From: Levilactobacillus fuyuanensis
GTDB lineage: Bacteria > Bacillota > Bacilli > Lactobacillales > Lactobacillaceae
Reading direction: 5' to 3'
Assembly: GCF_003946395.1 (NCBI RefSeq)
Contig: NZ_RHNZ01000003.1
Span: 124,001 to 188,000 of the forward strand
DNA: 64,000 bases
Shown here: positions 43,576 through 54,697 of the stretch, in pieces
Layout of the letters: every line of letters begins with the position of its first letter
Position numbering within the stretch: position 1 is the first letter of the stretch
Program-made: the position numbers and the translations under genes
Notes under the pieces: model-generated
What the model saw: the letters and a program-made list of their open reading frames with translations, nothing else
What the model was told of the DNA's origin: nothing
Database searches by the model: none

Positions 43576-43620
43576 CAAAAAAGTCGGGATACTTCACTAC
43601 GGAGGTATCCCGACCTTTTT
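43576..43620. terminator. bidirectional terminator
   Basis: GTCGGGATAC / GTATCCCGAC stem ending in CT5; A6 on the other side. Confidence 0.9.
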
Positions 43621-43655
43621 GACTGACTGTTTAAGTGTACATTCTGCGGTTACAT

Positions 43656-44117
43656 TTACAAGTTCTGTGTCAGCACATACTGCTCACCATAGGGACCAAA
43701 TCGCCGCCGACCAGTATCCGTGTAGCCCACCTTTTCATAGAGCTTTTGGGCTGGGAAATTCCCGTGATCGACGGATAGGGTCAAGGTGGTTGCCTCCGGA
43801 AAATGGTGGCGTACAAACGCCGGCAATAGCTGCAGCGCCTGGGTGGCAAAGCCCTGACCACGCTGCGTTTCCGAAATGGACAACGAACGAATCAGGACGG
43901 CCGTGGCTGGGTCGGCTCCCACCTCTCGAACATCTTCATTCTTGATAAGCACTAGAAACCCGACGAGTTCGGTATCCGCTAAAATCATGACCGGTAGTCG
44001 ATCCGGATTACCAATGGCGATGGCCAACGCCGTTTGTGGGGTCGCTGTAAAGGTCGGATCACTCAGCGGATAGGCCGCGATGCGGTCGCGATCCTGCTAA
44101 ACTGTGAGGGTTAACAT
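43656..44117 (-). pseudogene. GNAT acetyltransferase gene with a stop at codon 7
   Basis: The natural start is ATG 44117, with AAAGGAG 7 nt upstream. After MLTLTV the seventh codon is TAG (44097-44099), then the same frame continues QDRDRIAAYPLSD into a GNAT domain (LIRSLSISETQRGQGFATQA, then LYEKVGYTDTGRRRFGPYG). A frame starting at TTG 44027 remains, but it lacks a ribosome site and the first beta strand. A CAG-to-TAG change is the simplest history. A shortened product from an internal start is possible. Confidence 0.72.
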
Positions 44118-44188
44118 GGCAACACTCCTTTGAAATTAATTGGCCAATAGCTCTAAGATACCACGATAGTTCTAGTGCGGCACAACCT

Positions 44189-44238
44189 AAAAACGCGTAA
44201 TCCTAAGAAAGCTGAAGCCCTCTCAGATTACGCGTTTC
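44189..44238 (-). terminator. terminator of aldo/keto reductase
   Basis: Stem AAACGCGTAATC / GATTACGCGTTT ending in T5 on the minus strand. Confidence 0.8.
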
Positions 44239-44276
44239 TGGTAAATGCCTATTTAGTTCCTGCGGTTATGTGAGTC

Positions 44277-45119
44277 CTATTCAAATTCTTCATAAACATT
44301 CGGATCTTGGCCAGCGACTACTCGGCCTTCAACCTTAGTTAAAGCCGCAATCTGGGCCATTTCGTCATCTGTTAATTGAAAGTCAAAAATATCCAAATTT
44401 GTCCGTTGATGGGCGATGTTATGCGTCCGTGGTAACGGAACGATGCCGCGTTGATGGTGCCAACGCAAAATAATTTGGACGACATTCTTGTGGTATTTGG
44501 CAGCCAGTGATTGAATCAAAGGTTCCTTGATGACCGAGCTTCCCCGACCGAGTGGACTCCAAGCTTCCGTCAGAATTCCCCGTTCGCGATTGGCGGTGAC
44601 CATGCGCTCCTGGTTCCAGTAAGGATGAACCTCGATCTGATTAACGGAAGGCGTCACCCCGGTCTCTTGAATGATTCGGTCGAGATGTTCCGGTTCGAAA
44701 TTGGACACACCAATTGACCGAATGAGGCCTCGCTTTTGGGCATCGATCATGGCTTGCCAGGCTTCCACGTATAGGTCCTGTTTCGGCAATGGCCAGTGAA
44801 TCAGGAAGAGGTCAAAATAATCCAAACCCATCCGATACAGCGACTCCTGAATTGCTGTCGTTGCGTCGGCATACCGATGATATTTACCTGGTAATTTCGA
44901 AGTCACCACTAGCTCGGCACGTGGTACCCCGGAACGGCGAATGGCCTCACCGACAGCACCTTCGTTATCGTAACTCGTTGAGCTATCGATGCTTCGATAG
45001 CCGTCATTAATGGCGATCTGAAATTGGTTAACGGCCGCCCCACCACGAACACGAGCGGTCCCCAAGGTAATTGCTGGTAACTCCCAGCCATCATTCAATG
45101 TGAAACTTGGAATTGTCAT
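44277..45119 (-). CDS. aldo/keto reductase
   Basis: AKR-superfamily reductase of 280 residues, of the diketogulonate-reductase-like group common in lactobacilli. Tetrad segments are SIDSSTSYDNE (Asp, Tyr), VVTSKLPG (Lys) and LFLIHWPLP (His); GVSNFEPEHLDRI and PSVNQIEVHPYWNQ are group signatures. The ATG has AGGAGGCAG upstream. A cre-like site lies 55 bp upstream. The substrate is not determined. Confidence 0.92.
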   Translation of the reverse strand: MTIPSFTLNDGWELPAITLGTARVRGGAAVNQFQIAINDGYRSIDSSTSYDNEGAVGEAIRRSGVPRAELVVTSKLPGKYHRYADATTAIQESLYRMGLDYFDLFLIHWPLPKQDLYVEAWQAMIDAQKRGLIRSIGVSNFEPEHLDRIIQETGVTPSVNQIEVHPYWNQERMVTANRERGILTEAWSPLGRGSSVIKEPLIQSLAAKYHKNVVQIILRWHHQRGIVPLPRTHNIAHQRTNLDIFDFQLTDDEMAQIAALTKVEGRVVAGQDPNVYEEFE

Positions 45120-45411
45120 AATCTGCCTCCTACATTTTCAGAAAGTTGGCGTTGAATGAATAAACGCATTAACATGAAGCGCTTACATAGTTTACCACTT
45201 TTATTGCCTGATTACGCTAAAGTTGTCCCCAGCATTTGTTTCTTTGTGAAATAATATAGGCGGGCAATTATCTTCCTTCAATGTTGGCGTGACCAAGCGG
45301 TATGGGCCACAAAAACTGTCTCTCTGGGACGAACTGGTAGCGACAAGGAATTACACTGTTATCCCACCTCATGCGTTTAGATGGCAATTTGGCGCCACTC
45401 ACTCTATCAAA

Positions 45412-45459
45412 AAATACTCGCAAGTGATGTTTCACATGAAACATCACTTGCGGGTATTT
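45412..45459 (-). terminator. terminator containing the 16-bp repeat
   Basis: The stem AAATACTCGCAAGTGA / TCACTTGCGGGTATTT is continuous with the palindrome and gives a stem of over 20 bp. It is followed by T6 on the minus strand. Confidence 0.7.
45428..45443 (+). repeat. dispersed 16-bp inverted repeat, copy 6
   Basis: TGTTTCACATGAAACA at the tip of the terminator stem. Confidence 0.85.
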
Positions 45460-45462
45460 TAG

Positions 45463-46065
45463 CTATTCAAAATTTTCATCCAGTTGGACAAAGGCCGTGT
45501 GCCCCAGTCCACCGCCAACTTGCATAACACTCCCACCATGACGTAGTTTACCGAGGTTAACCGGTCGGAAATTGAGTGGCTTAACCAATGCGACAAAGGT
45601 CTTCTTGGCGTCCTTGTCATCCCCAGCGTAGAACAGCACGCGCCGACCGGGACCGTCAACTTTACCCGTCATTAGCTCATGCGGCAAGGTGTTAAAGGCC
45701 TTGATGACGCGTGCATTGTTGGCCGCCGCCGCAATTACTTCACTACCGGTCAGTGGCCGGGTGTCGATTTTCTTAAAGTCGGCGGTAAATTGATTGGTCA
45801 CGTCGACGACGATCCGCTGCTGATAATCCGTGACCTGGCGGAGCACATCGGGGGCAATGCCAAATGGTACAGCAACAATCACAAGCGGTTGCTGAAGGGC
45901 GTCGGCTACCTCACCAAAGGTAACGTTAGCCGCAAACTCATCACGCCGAGGCGCGAGACTAGCCGCACCCCGGGAATGGCTGAGAATAATTTCATTATCC
46001 CCGCGACTAAACGTCTGTGTCAGAATCGTGCCGACCGTTCCAGATCCCACAACACCAATTTTCAT
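45463..46065 (-). CDS. NADPH-dependent F420-reductase-like protein
   Basis: Rossmann-fold oxidoreductase of about 200 residues of the NADP oxidoreductase, coenzyme F420-dependent-like family. The N-terminus is MKIGVVGSGTVGTILTQTFS, a clear dinucleotide-binding motif with SHSRG after the second strand. RVIKAFNTLP is a conserved family segment. Lactobacilli lack F420, so the actual partner is unknown. ATG 46065 has AAAGGG 8 nt upstream; the GTG three codons earlier is too close. Confidence 0.85.
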   Translation of the reverse strand: MKIGVVGSGTVGTILTQTFSRGDNEIILSHSRGAASLAPRRDEFAANVTFGEVADALQQPLVIVAVPFGIAPDVLRQVTDYQQRIVVDVTNQFTADFKKIDTRPLTGSEVIAAAANNARVIKAFNTLPHELMTGKVDGPGRRVLFYAGDDKDAKKTFVALVKPLNFRPVNLGKLRHGGSVMQVGGGLGHTAFVQLDENFE

Positions 46066-46276
46066 ATGTTTCACCCTTTCGAAAGACTTATAACATAAGT
46101 GTACGCGGCCGCTGGCGGAATGCGAAGCTATTTGCCTGACAGTTTGGCTTCAGTCAATTTTCGCTTATTAAAACTGCCTGTTCACTTTGATAAGTAACAA
46201 ACCTCACCGTCGCAATACTACAGGCATTGCCATTGGAACTATACTTGCCACAATCGTAAACAAGAAGGTGGCAGCA

Positions 46277-46711
46277 ATGAAACATGCCTATCATATGTCC
46301 AACGCTCCCCTGGCAGGCTTAGAATCTACCCAGGCTTTCAAGTATCTTTCCTTATATCTAAAATCACTGCCAGCGTTCATTATCCTAATCTTATTAAATT
46401 GCCAATTTATCGTGGGCAGATTTGTCTTTACCTGGAATTTCACCTCATGGTACCTAACCGTCTGTTACCTAGTATTCCCTTTGATTCACGTCCCTCTCGC
46501 AAGGCTTAAGAATAGTCTTGTTAAACATACTTCTGGAGCTAATCCATCTGTTCCCAAGGCTATGATTTATGCGGCTGGTTGGCCGCTGATGCCTATCCGT
46601 GATTACGCTGGCCGCGAGTCACGAGTTCTTCCAGACTTGCTTGAACTTTTGCTCGAATTTATTTTGGCACCATTGATTTTGGCTGTTTTACCATTGTTGC
46701 AACGTCCTTGA
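46277..46711 (+). CDS. putative small membrane protein
   Basis: Hypothetical protein of 144 residues. The open frame begins at 46187, but ATG 46277 has AGAAGGTGG 5 nt upstream. Two or three hydrophobic helices are visible (LPAFIILILLNCQFIVG, WYLTVCYLVFPLIHV and a C-terminal LEFILAPLILAVLPLL). No family is recognised. It sits between the F420-reductase-like gene and the CRISPR array terminator, in the opposite direction to both. Confidence 0.55.
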   Translation: MKHAYHMSNAPLAGLESTQAFKYLSLYLKSLPAFIILILLNCQFIVGRFVFTWNFTSWYLTVCYLVFPLIHVPLARLKNSLVKHTSGANPSVPKAMIYAAGWPLMPIRDYAGRESRVLPDLLELLLEFILAPLILAVLPLLQRP

Positions 46712-46789
46712 CGAAGCGTTTACTCTCACTTTTCTATCGCCCATTTTTTTACACACTACACCCCAGTTAGAGAGCATAATTTTTGAAAG

Positions 46790-46820
46790 TAAAAGGGCCA
46801 ATCTATGGGTTGGCCCTTTT
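46790..46820. terminator. terminator at the distal end of CRISPR array 1
   Basis: Perfect 11-bp stem AAAAGGGCCAA / TTGGCCCTTTT. It would stop the array transcript (minus strand) and the membrane-protein gene (plus strand). Confidence 0.85.
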
Positions 46821-46869
46821 GCATTCCCTAGCACAGAAAATACTAGGTAATAAGTCACTATACTATTGA

Positions 46870-48058
46870 AAATCAACCTCACATGCGTGGGGAATACGCC
46901 CAAATTGCTACCATCGAGCCTTTCAAGTCAGGATCAACCCCACATGCGTGGGGAATACCAATGTCACGGATTCGTTGTTAACGATGTTGAAGGATCAACT
47001 CCACATGCGTGGGGAATACATCTTTTCATCGAGGTTGAACTGCTTAGTGATGGGATCAACCCCACATGCGTGGGGAATACAGTTTCCAGAATCTCATTCA
47101 TATCCACCGAAAAGGATCAACCCCACATGCGTGGGGAATACGTCGTTGTAGATGGGAGGTGGCCATGGAGATGAGGATCAACCCCACATGCGTGGGGAAT
47201 ACTTTAACCGACTGGATTTAGCTAAGTCGGGCTTTGGATCAACCCCACATGCGTGGGGAATACGTACAAGATTCTAAAGAAATGGAAGTGGCTTAAGGAT
47301 CAACCCCACATGCGTGGGGAATACCGGTATTCCTTAGCAGCGGTATTCATCACCGTGGGATCAACCCCACATGCGTGGGGAATACCTCGCGTAGTAGTGG
47401 CGGCGAATCTCCGTAACGGGATCAACCCCACATGCGTGGGGAATACCACGTTTGCCACTTATAAGGTGGCGGCTTTGCCGGGATCAACCCCACATGCGTG
47501 GGGAATACGGACTTAACTTTCTTGACCATCTTGGCTCCCCAGGATCAACCCCACATGCGTGGGGAATACAATTTAAAATCAATGCTTTCTTTCTGCTATA
47601 TAGGATCAACCCCACATGCGTGGGGAATACTGAAAATATTCGGTGACCATGTCGTTATGTGGCAGGATCAACCCCACATGCGTGGGGAATACGACCGAAT
47701 AAGACGGCAACCATTATTGATCACGGGATCAACCCCACATGCGTGGGGAATACTGGAATGCACAGTTGGCCCAAGATTCAGCGGTAGGATCAACCCCACA
47801 TGCGTGGGGAATACTAGTGCCGTCAAGGACGCTGATTACTTGCAGGAGGATCAACCCCACATGCGTGGGGAATACTGCACATCATATTCAGACCATGTGA
47901 TGTTTGGAGGATCAACCCCACATGCGTGGGGAATACGAGGATTGAACCACTTTTGTAAATTTGTACCCAGGATCAACCCCACATGCGTGGGGAATACTCT
48001 TTTAGCAGTTGCTCGGAATCGAGTCGTTTGGGATCAACCCCACATGCGTGGGGAATAC
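46870..48058 (-). CRISPR. type I-E CRISPR array 1 (20 repeats, 19 spacers)
   Basis: 28-bp repeats with 33-nt spacers (two are 34). Read on the minus strand the repeat begins GTATTCCCCACGCATG and ends GTTGATCC, the type I-E pattern with a CCCCAC/GTGGGG stem. The repeat at 46870 is degenerate (three changes), which marks it as the leader-distal end; the repeat at 46992 has one change. The leader is therefore at the 48059 side, next to cas2. No spacer could be matched to a source by eye. Confidence 0.97.
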
Positions 48059-48087
48059 ACTAAGAAAACGCAGTTATACCGCGATTC

Positions 48088-50605
<2,518 letters not shown>

Positions 50606-50607
50606 AC

Positions 50608-51318
50608 TTACTCCTCTCCGAGGGACCCCATGATATCGTGCTGCGTATCAGCGTCGTCGCTCTGTGTTTTAAGATTGGTTACCGCAATCCTGATTCTGGA
50701 GATTGCCCGAAATCCATAGCGCCGATCGCGCTGATCAAAGGACACAACCCGGTCCTTGACCATGACTTCTGAATGATCTGCAATCAAATCAGCATCGGCA
50801 ATGACTTCAAGCGTTTGGGGGTTCCGCTTTCGTTGGTACCACGGTGCTGCCTGCCAAACGAACTTCTTCAGGACGTCAATTGGCTCTTCTTCAGAAAATT
50901 CGTGAAGTCGGAGCACACCCGCAGGTGCATTCGAACGGCGCCCTAAAAATAACTGGAACTTAGGATGCTTGAGGGCAAACTCAATCTTATCCATTAGAGC
51001 TTCATCCTCACTACCCAAAGCCACCACAAATATTGCATCCTGAATGTAATCCCGGTACGTGATCTTTCGCGTGTCCTTCTTCCACTCAACTGTTTGAAAA
51101 TCCGTCAGATTTCGACCGATTTGATCGACCCTAACCGCAAAGTGCAACTCATTCAGGCTCGCAATCCGGGCATCTGCTCTACGGTATCCGAGGGCCGCTG
51201 CCACCATGCCAATCACCGCACTCTTAGTTGGATAATCGTTCGTTGTCCGCCGCTCAAAAGTCGCTTCATTCCCATATGATTGCAACGGTGCCGTTAATTT
51301 AATCGTTAGTGTTTTCAT
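50608..51318 (-). CDS. cas5e: Cas5 (type I-E, CasD)
   Basis: Cascade subunit of 236 residues that binds the 5' handle of the crRNA. The family start is LTIKLTAPLQSYGNEATFERR, then PTKSAVIGMVAAALGYRR, which is characteristic of CasD. It overlaps cas7 by 20 nt and ends 2 nt before cas6e. Confidence 0.96.
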   Translation of the reverse strand: MKTLTIKLTAPLQSYGNEATFERRTTNDYPTKSAVIGMVAAALGYRRADARIASLNELHFAVRVDQIGRNLTDFQTVEWKKDTRKITYRDYIQDAIFVVALGSEDEALMDKIEFALKHPKFQLFLGRRSNAPAGVLRLHEFSEEEPIDVLKKFVWQAAPWYQRKRNPQTLEVIADADLIADHSEVMVKDRVVSFDQRDRRYGFRAISRIRIAVTNLKTQSDDADTQHDIMGSLGEE

Positions 51319-52372
51319 CCTGAACCACCTCTGATAACGCCGCCGTCACCTTCTCTAGAAGTTCGGATAGGTTGGCCACGCTTTCCCCAACTTGAGAGTC
51401 TGCTTTGCCAAGAACCAGCGCTGTAATTGGTTGATCAACGTACTCATTAGTCCGGCTATATTCAGCTTCAAGTTTGTCGATTGACTTCTTAACGTACCCA
51501 TGATTAGACGTTACCGGTTCTTCAAAAGCCGATACCAGGTTGACAGGTGTATCCGTCCGGAGCGTAACCAGGACATAGCTAGGCAGTGTTTTGTTGGCAA
51601 AAGTATTTTGCTTCCCAGTTGGCATAGAGATCAAGAAGTCTTTGATGAAGTCCGTCACCCCGTGAATGGCATCCGTTGCGTTTAAGTTATGTACCAATTC
51701 ATTCATATTCACGTTCGCATAACGGTAGAGCGTTGCGGAATTAAAATCGATACTCCCAAGCATGGCGGCACCAGCCGTATCCTTAGGTTGTTCGTCATCC
51801 AACGCCGTAAAATAATCGTATTCTGGAACAACTTCATGCGTTGAAACTGCATGAGCCACCTGAGCTGACGCGTCCACATTTAATTCGGGATTATCCGCTA
51901 CCATCCGACCGAATAAAGCCAGATCCAGGGATTGGTCTCCTTTCAGAACCTTCTTAATTTCCTTTTTATCTAACTCTTCATTATCTAGCGCATATTGGGC
52001 CAACTTGTTGATTTGACCCCGGCTGATCAACAATAACGCGCCGGTTTCATTGTTTTTATCCAACTTAATGCCAGCTGCTTTGAAGATTTCCCCAACTTTA
52101 CCCATTGCGGTCTCATCATCCAAAGAGGCATCAAGTTTCTTCAGTTGTTCCGCCAACAAATCAGCCGCTTTTTTCGTCCGCGTTCCTGCAGAAACATTAT
52201 CTGCTTTAAAGATATCCCGAACGGCTTTCTTCCAACTCTGTGAAGAGACCCGTGCCCGCGTAACCCCACCATAGAGCGCCGTCTTAGGTGCCCCGGTATC
52301 ATCACGGTTGATATTTGAGGATGGCACGGTTTGTAAAACATTCACGTCGACATATAAGTTTTTTTCGGTCAT
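51299..52372 (-). CDS. cas7e: Cas7 (type I-E, CasC backbone)
   Basis: Backbone subunit of Cascade, 357 residues, several copies of which coat the crRNA. VDVNVLQTVPSSNINRDDTGAPKTA-type N-terminus is split here as VNVLQTVPSSNINRDD and GGVTRARVSSQSWKKAVRD, both hallmarks of CasC. The start ATG overlaps the cse2 stop by one base (TAATG). Confidence 0.97.
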   Translation of the reverse strand: MTEKNLYVDVNVLQTVPSSNINRDDTGAPKTALYGGVTRARVSSQSWKKAVRDIFKADNVSAGTRTKKAADLLAEQLKKLDASLDDETAMGKVGEIFKAAGIKLDKNNETGALLLISRGQINKLAQYALDNEELDKKEIKKVLKGDQSLDLALFGRMVADNPELNVDASAQVAHAVSTHEVVPEYDYFTALDDEQPKDTAGAAMLGSIDFNSATLYRYANVNMNELVHNLNATDAIHGVTDFIKDFLISMPTGKQNTFANKTLPSYVLVTLRTDTPVNLVSAFEEPVTSNHGYVKKSIDKLEAEYSRTNEYVDQPITALVLGKADSQVGESVANLSELLEKVTAALSEVVQDENTND

Positions 52373-52974
52373 TATTTTTTCTCTCCTTCATTTTTAGATC
52401 CCGCCTGATTTTCTCGAAAATATTGCTGGCCCCAAATTAGGCGAACACGATTGGCGCGTTCATAGCTTCCCTGTAGCCCATATAAGTCCTGTGCTAGATG
52501 CGCATAATCTATCTTTTGAGTACTATTGTTGGCTTTTAAAATACTAACCAAATGTGACAGTCCGTTAATCACACTCGCCGCATTGGTCGTCGCTAATAAT
52601 GGCTGCACTCGGCGATCCAATGCCACCCGTGTATCTTCATTTCTGCGCATTTTGCCCAATGCTTCAAAGAGTTGCTGTCCTTCGGGGTCTTCGCCACCAG
52701 CTGAACCATACACGGATTGTTCCTTACCTTGCTGATGAATCGCGTAGAACCGCAGTGCAGCGTACACGGCCGTCTCAGCCGAAGTCGGTGTGCCATTTCT
52801 ACTCAGATATCGTGCATCCAGCCATGCCATCATGATTGGCCACACCGCCTGTGCCCGTTGACTTTCCATAGTGGCCGCATTTCTTAGACTGGATAGAACT
52901 GCTTTGTTGGGGTTGCCTCCGCGATAAAGATCACTAATAATCCAGCTTGTTGTTTTCTCAATTTCATATGTCAT
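52372..52974 (-). CDS. cse2: Cse2/CasB (Cas11) small subunit
   Basis: Small helical Cascade subunit of 200 residues, present as a dimer and stabilising the target R-loop. It is recognised by position and by the family pattern ALRFYAIHQQGK and FEALGKMRRNEDTRVALDRR, the second being typical of CasB. It starts 20 nt after cas8e and its stop overlaps the cas7 start. Confidence 0.93.
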   Translation of the reverse strand: MTYEIEKTTSWIISDLYRGGNPNKAVLSSLRNAATMESQRAQAVWPIMMAWLDARYLSRNGTPTSAETAVYAALRFYAIHQQGKEQSVYGSAGGEDPEGQQLFEALGKMRRNEDTRVALDRRVQPLLATTNAASVINGLSHLVSILKANNSTQKIDYAHLAQDLYGLQGSYERANRVRLIWGQQYFRENQAGSKNEGEKK

Positions 52975-52993
52975 AGTTCTGCCATCACCTCTC

Positions 52994-54697
52994 CTACAGA
53001 TTAAGATGAACCCGGACGTTATACACCAAGTGGTTCTTCGCGGTGAAGATATTTAAGGGACCGCGTTCGCCTGGAATACCCTTAATGTCTCTAGGTGAGC
53101 TTGCCTGCATGACATCGTCCGTTGCCATCGTCACAATCTCTTTGAGCTGCGTTTTCCATAAATTAATTTTTGCATCCCGGTCATCTTGGCCCGTCAGTCC
53201 CTCTAACCACTCTTTGAAGGGCTCATTTAACCGTTCATAAAACTTCGCACTCATACCACCAGCAAACAACCGTACATCTAGATTACGAATCTTCCCAATG
53301 TCACTAGCAAAGTGATAGTAATCGGTCCCCACAGTCTGTGTGAGTTCAATCACATCTTCAATTCGCATTGGCCAATAGTCCGCTATCTCCGAATCAAACA
53401 AAACATCCGCCTGCATCTGCATGTCATCCACTACCTCTGCGGCAGGTGACTGCGACGTCGCATTACCATCGCTAATCAGGACCGCTGAATTCAAGAGCAA
53501 TGGTTTGTCGTGGGCAATCAGATGCTGAGATTTAAGGAGTCGGAGCCAAACAACTAATCCGGGCTCATGAATATCGTCGGCCTCTCTAACCTTGACGTAT
53601 TGACCAAAGTTACGCCACATCGCAATCCCCAGTGAGCGTAAACCCTTGGCTGCTGGTCGATAATCGTTGGTCTTCTTGTCTCGCCGCCAAGTCGTCATCG
53701 GCTCAATCAACGCATTATCGTAGCCAAACATTGGAATCCCCGCGCTAAAGAGAGTTGGTTGGCCCGTTTCATCCCACTCGATATGGATAATTCTGGACCA
53801 AGCCGTATATAACTCTGAAATATTAGTTGGCAAAACTTGTTTTTTTCGTTGATCAATATATGCCCGAATTGACTGGTACTCCCACACCGGTTTCTGAAGG
53901 ATGTAATCGCCAGAATCGTCTCGCTTATCGACCAAAATTAGATTCAACAGCAACGTCTCAAAAAGTGAGTTTCCTTTGGCAAAAACTGGGTTAATTCGAT
54001 AAATCCACCCGGCCGAATTCGAAAATTTTTCTTCCGTTTCGACCTTAGTTTTATCGGTAACGCCAGTGAAATTTTGATACGTAATCAGCCAGCGAACTAG
54101 CTCATCTAACGACATCTCATTTTTAACTTCCCCAGACTTCGGCGCAAAGATGGCCGGTGAATTGGCACTTTCGGAAACCCGCCGATTGAGTTGTTTAACT
54201 AAGACTTGGCCTTTGCCTGCAGCAACGCTTTTATTCTTGGGAACCAAGGCATCGTAATCTTCGGTCGTCACCTGATAAAAGGGCCTCTGACCAAAGAAGT
54301 CAAACCGATCAGCATATTCCTTTAAGTAGCTCGTCACCACTTTGGAAAATTTACCGGCCTTGTAGAGTCGCTGCCACGTCTCTAGCAGATCTTCCTGACT
54401 CGCATCCTGGCTAAATTCATCCTGATCAATTTCAAACGTTTGCGGTGATTCTGCACTCTCCCTTAGCCAAGGATATACTTCGCCAGCCGCGTCAAAACGA
54501 GAGTAAACCGTCGTTAAAATTGCCAACAAGAAACGTAGAATGGCCAAATCCTGACTACGCATTTCACCAGCTAGCTGACGATAATCTTGCGCATTTTCAA
54601 ACAGGTCGACCAAAGAAACCATGCGTTCTCGATCTGTATCTAATTCGATGACTTTAAGCCACGGTTCCGTTACTAAATTAAAACTTTTATTGTCCAT
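52994..54697 (-). CDS. cas8e: Cas8e/Cse1 large subunit
   Basis: Large subunit of type I-E Cascade, about 567 residues, which recognises the PAM and recruits Cas3. The family N-terminus FNLVTEPWLKV follows directly after ATG 54697; the frame is open to 54706, but that start is only 2 nt from the GGA site. NSPAIFAPKSGE-like and RRVSESANSP segments lie in the middle. It overlaps the cas3 3' end by 11 nt. Confidence 0.95.
   Translation of the reverse strand: MDNKSFNLVTEPWLKVIELDTDRERMVSLVDLFENAQDYRQLAGEMRSQDLAILRFLLAILTTVYSRFDAAGEVYPWLRESAESPQTFEIDQDEFSQDASQEDLLETWQRLYKAGKFSKVVTSYLKEYADRFDFFGQRPFYQVTTEDYDALVPKNKSVAAGKGQVLVKQLNRRVSESANSPAIFAPKSGEVKNEMSLDELVRWLITYQNFTGVTDKTKVETEEKFSNSAGWIYRINPVFAKGNSLFETLLLNLILVDKRDDSGDYILQKPVWEYQSIRAYIDQRKKQVLPTNISELYTAWSRIIHIEWDETGQPTLFSAGIPMFGYDNALIEPMTTWRRDKKTNDYRPAAKGLRSLGIAMWRNFGQYVKVREADDIHEPGLVVWLRLLKSQHLIAHDKPLLLNSAVLISDGNATSQSPAAEVVDDMQMQADVLFDSEIADYWPMRIEDVIELTQTVGTDYYHFASDIGKIRNLDVRLFAGGMSAKFYERLNEPFKEWLEGLTGQDDRDAKINLWKTQLKEIVTMATDDVMQASSPRDIKGIPGERGPLNIFTAKNHLVYNVRVHLNL

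Larger units (their letters stand above)
45120..45462. other. gap with cre-like site, possible conserved intergenic element and terminator
   Basis: A cre-like TGAAGCGCTTACA is at 45175-45187. From about 45215 to 45385 the minus strand is open in more than one frame and gives peptides such as RYQFVPERQFLWPIPLGH. I recall similar strings from intergenic DNA of other lactobacilli, which suggests a conserved dispersed element rather than a gene; this cannot be checked here. The end holds a terminator built around copy 6 of the 16-bp repeat. Confidence 0.4.
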
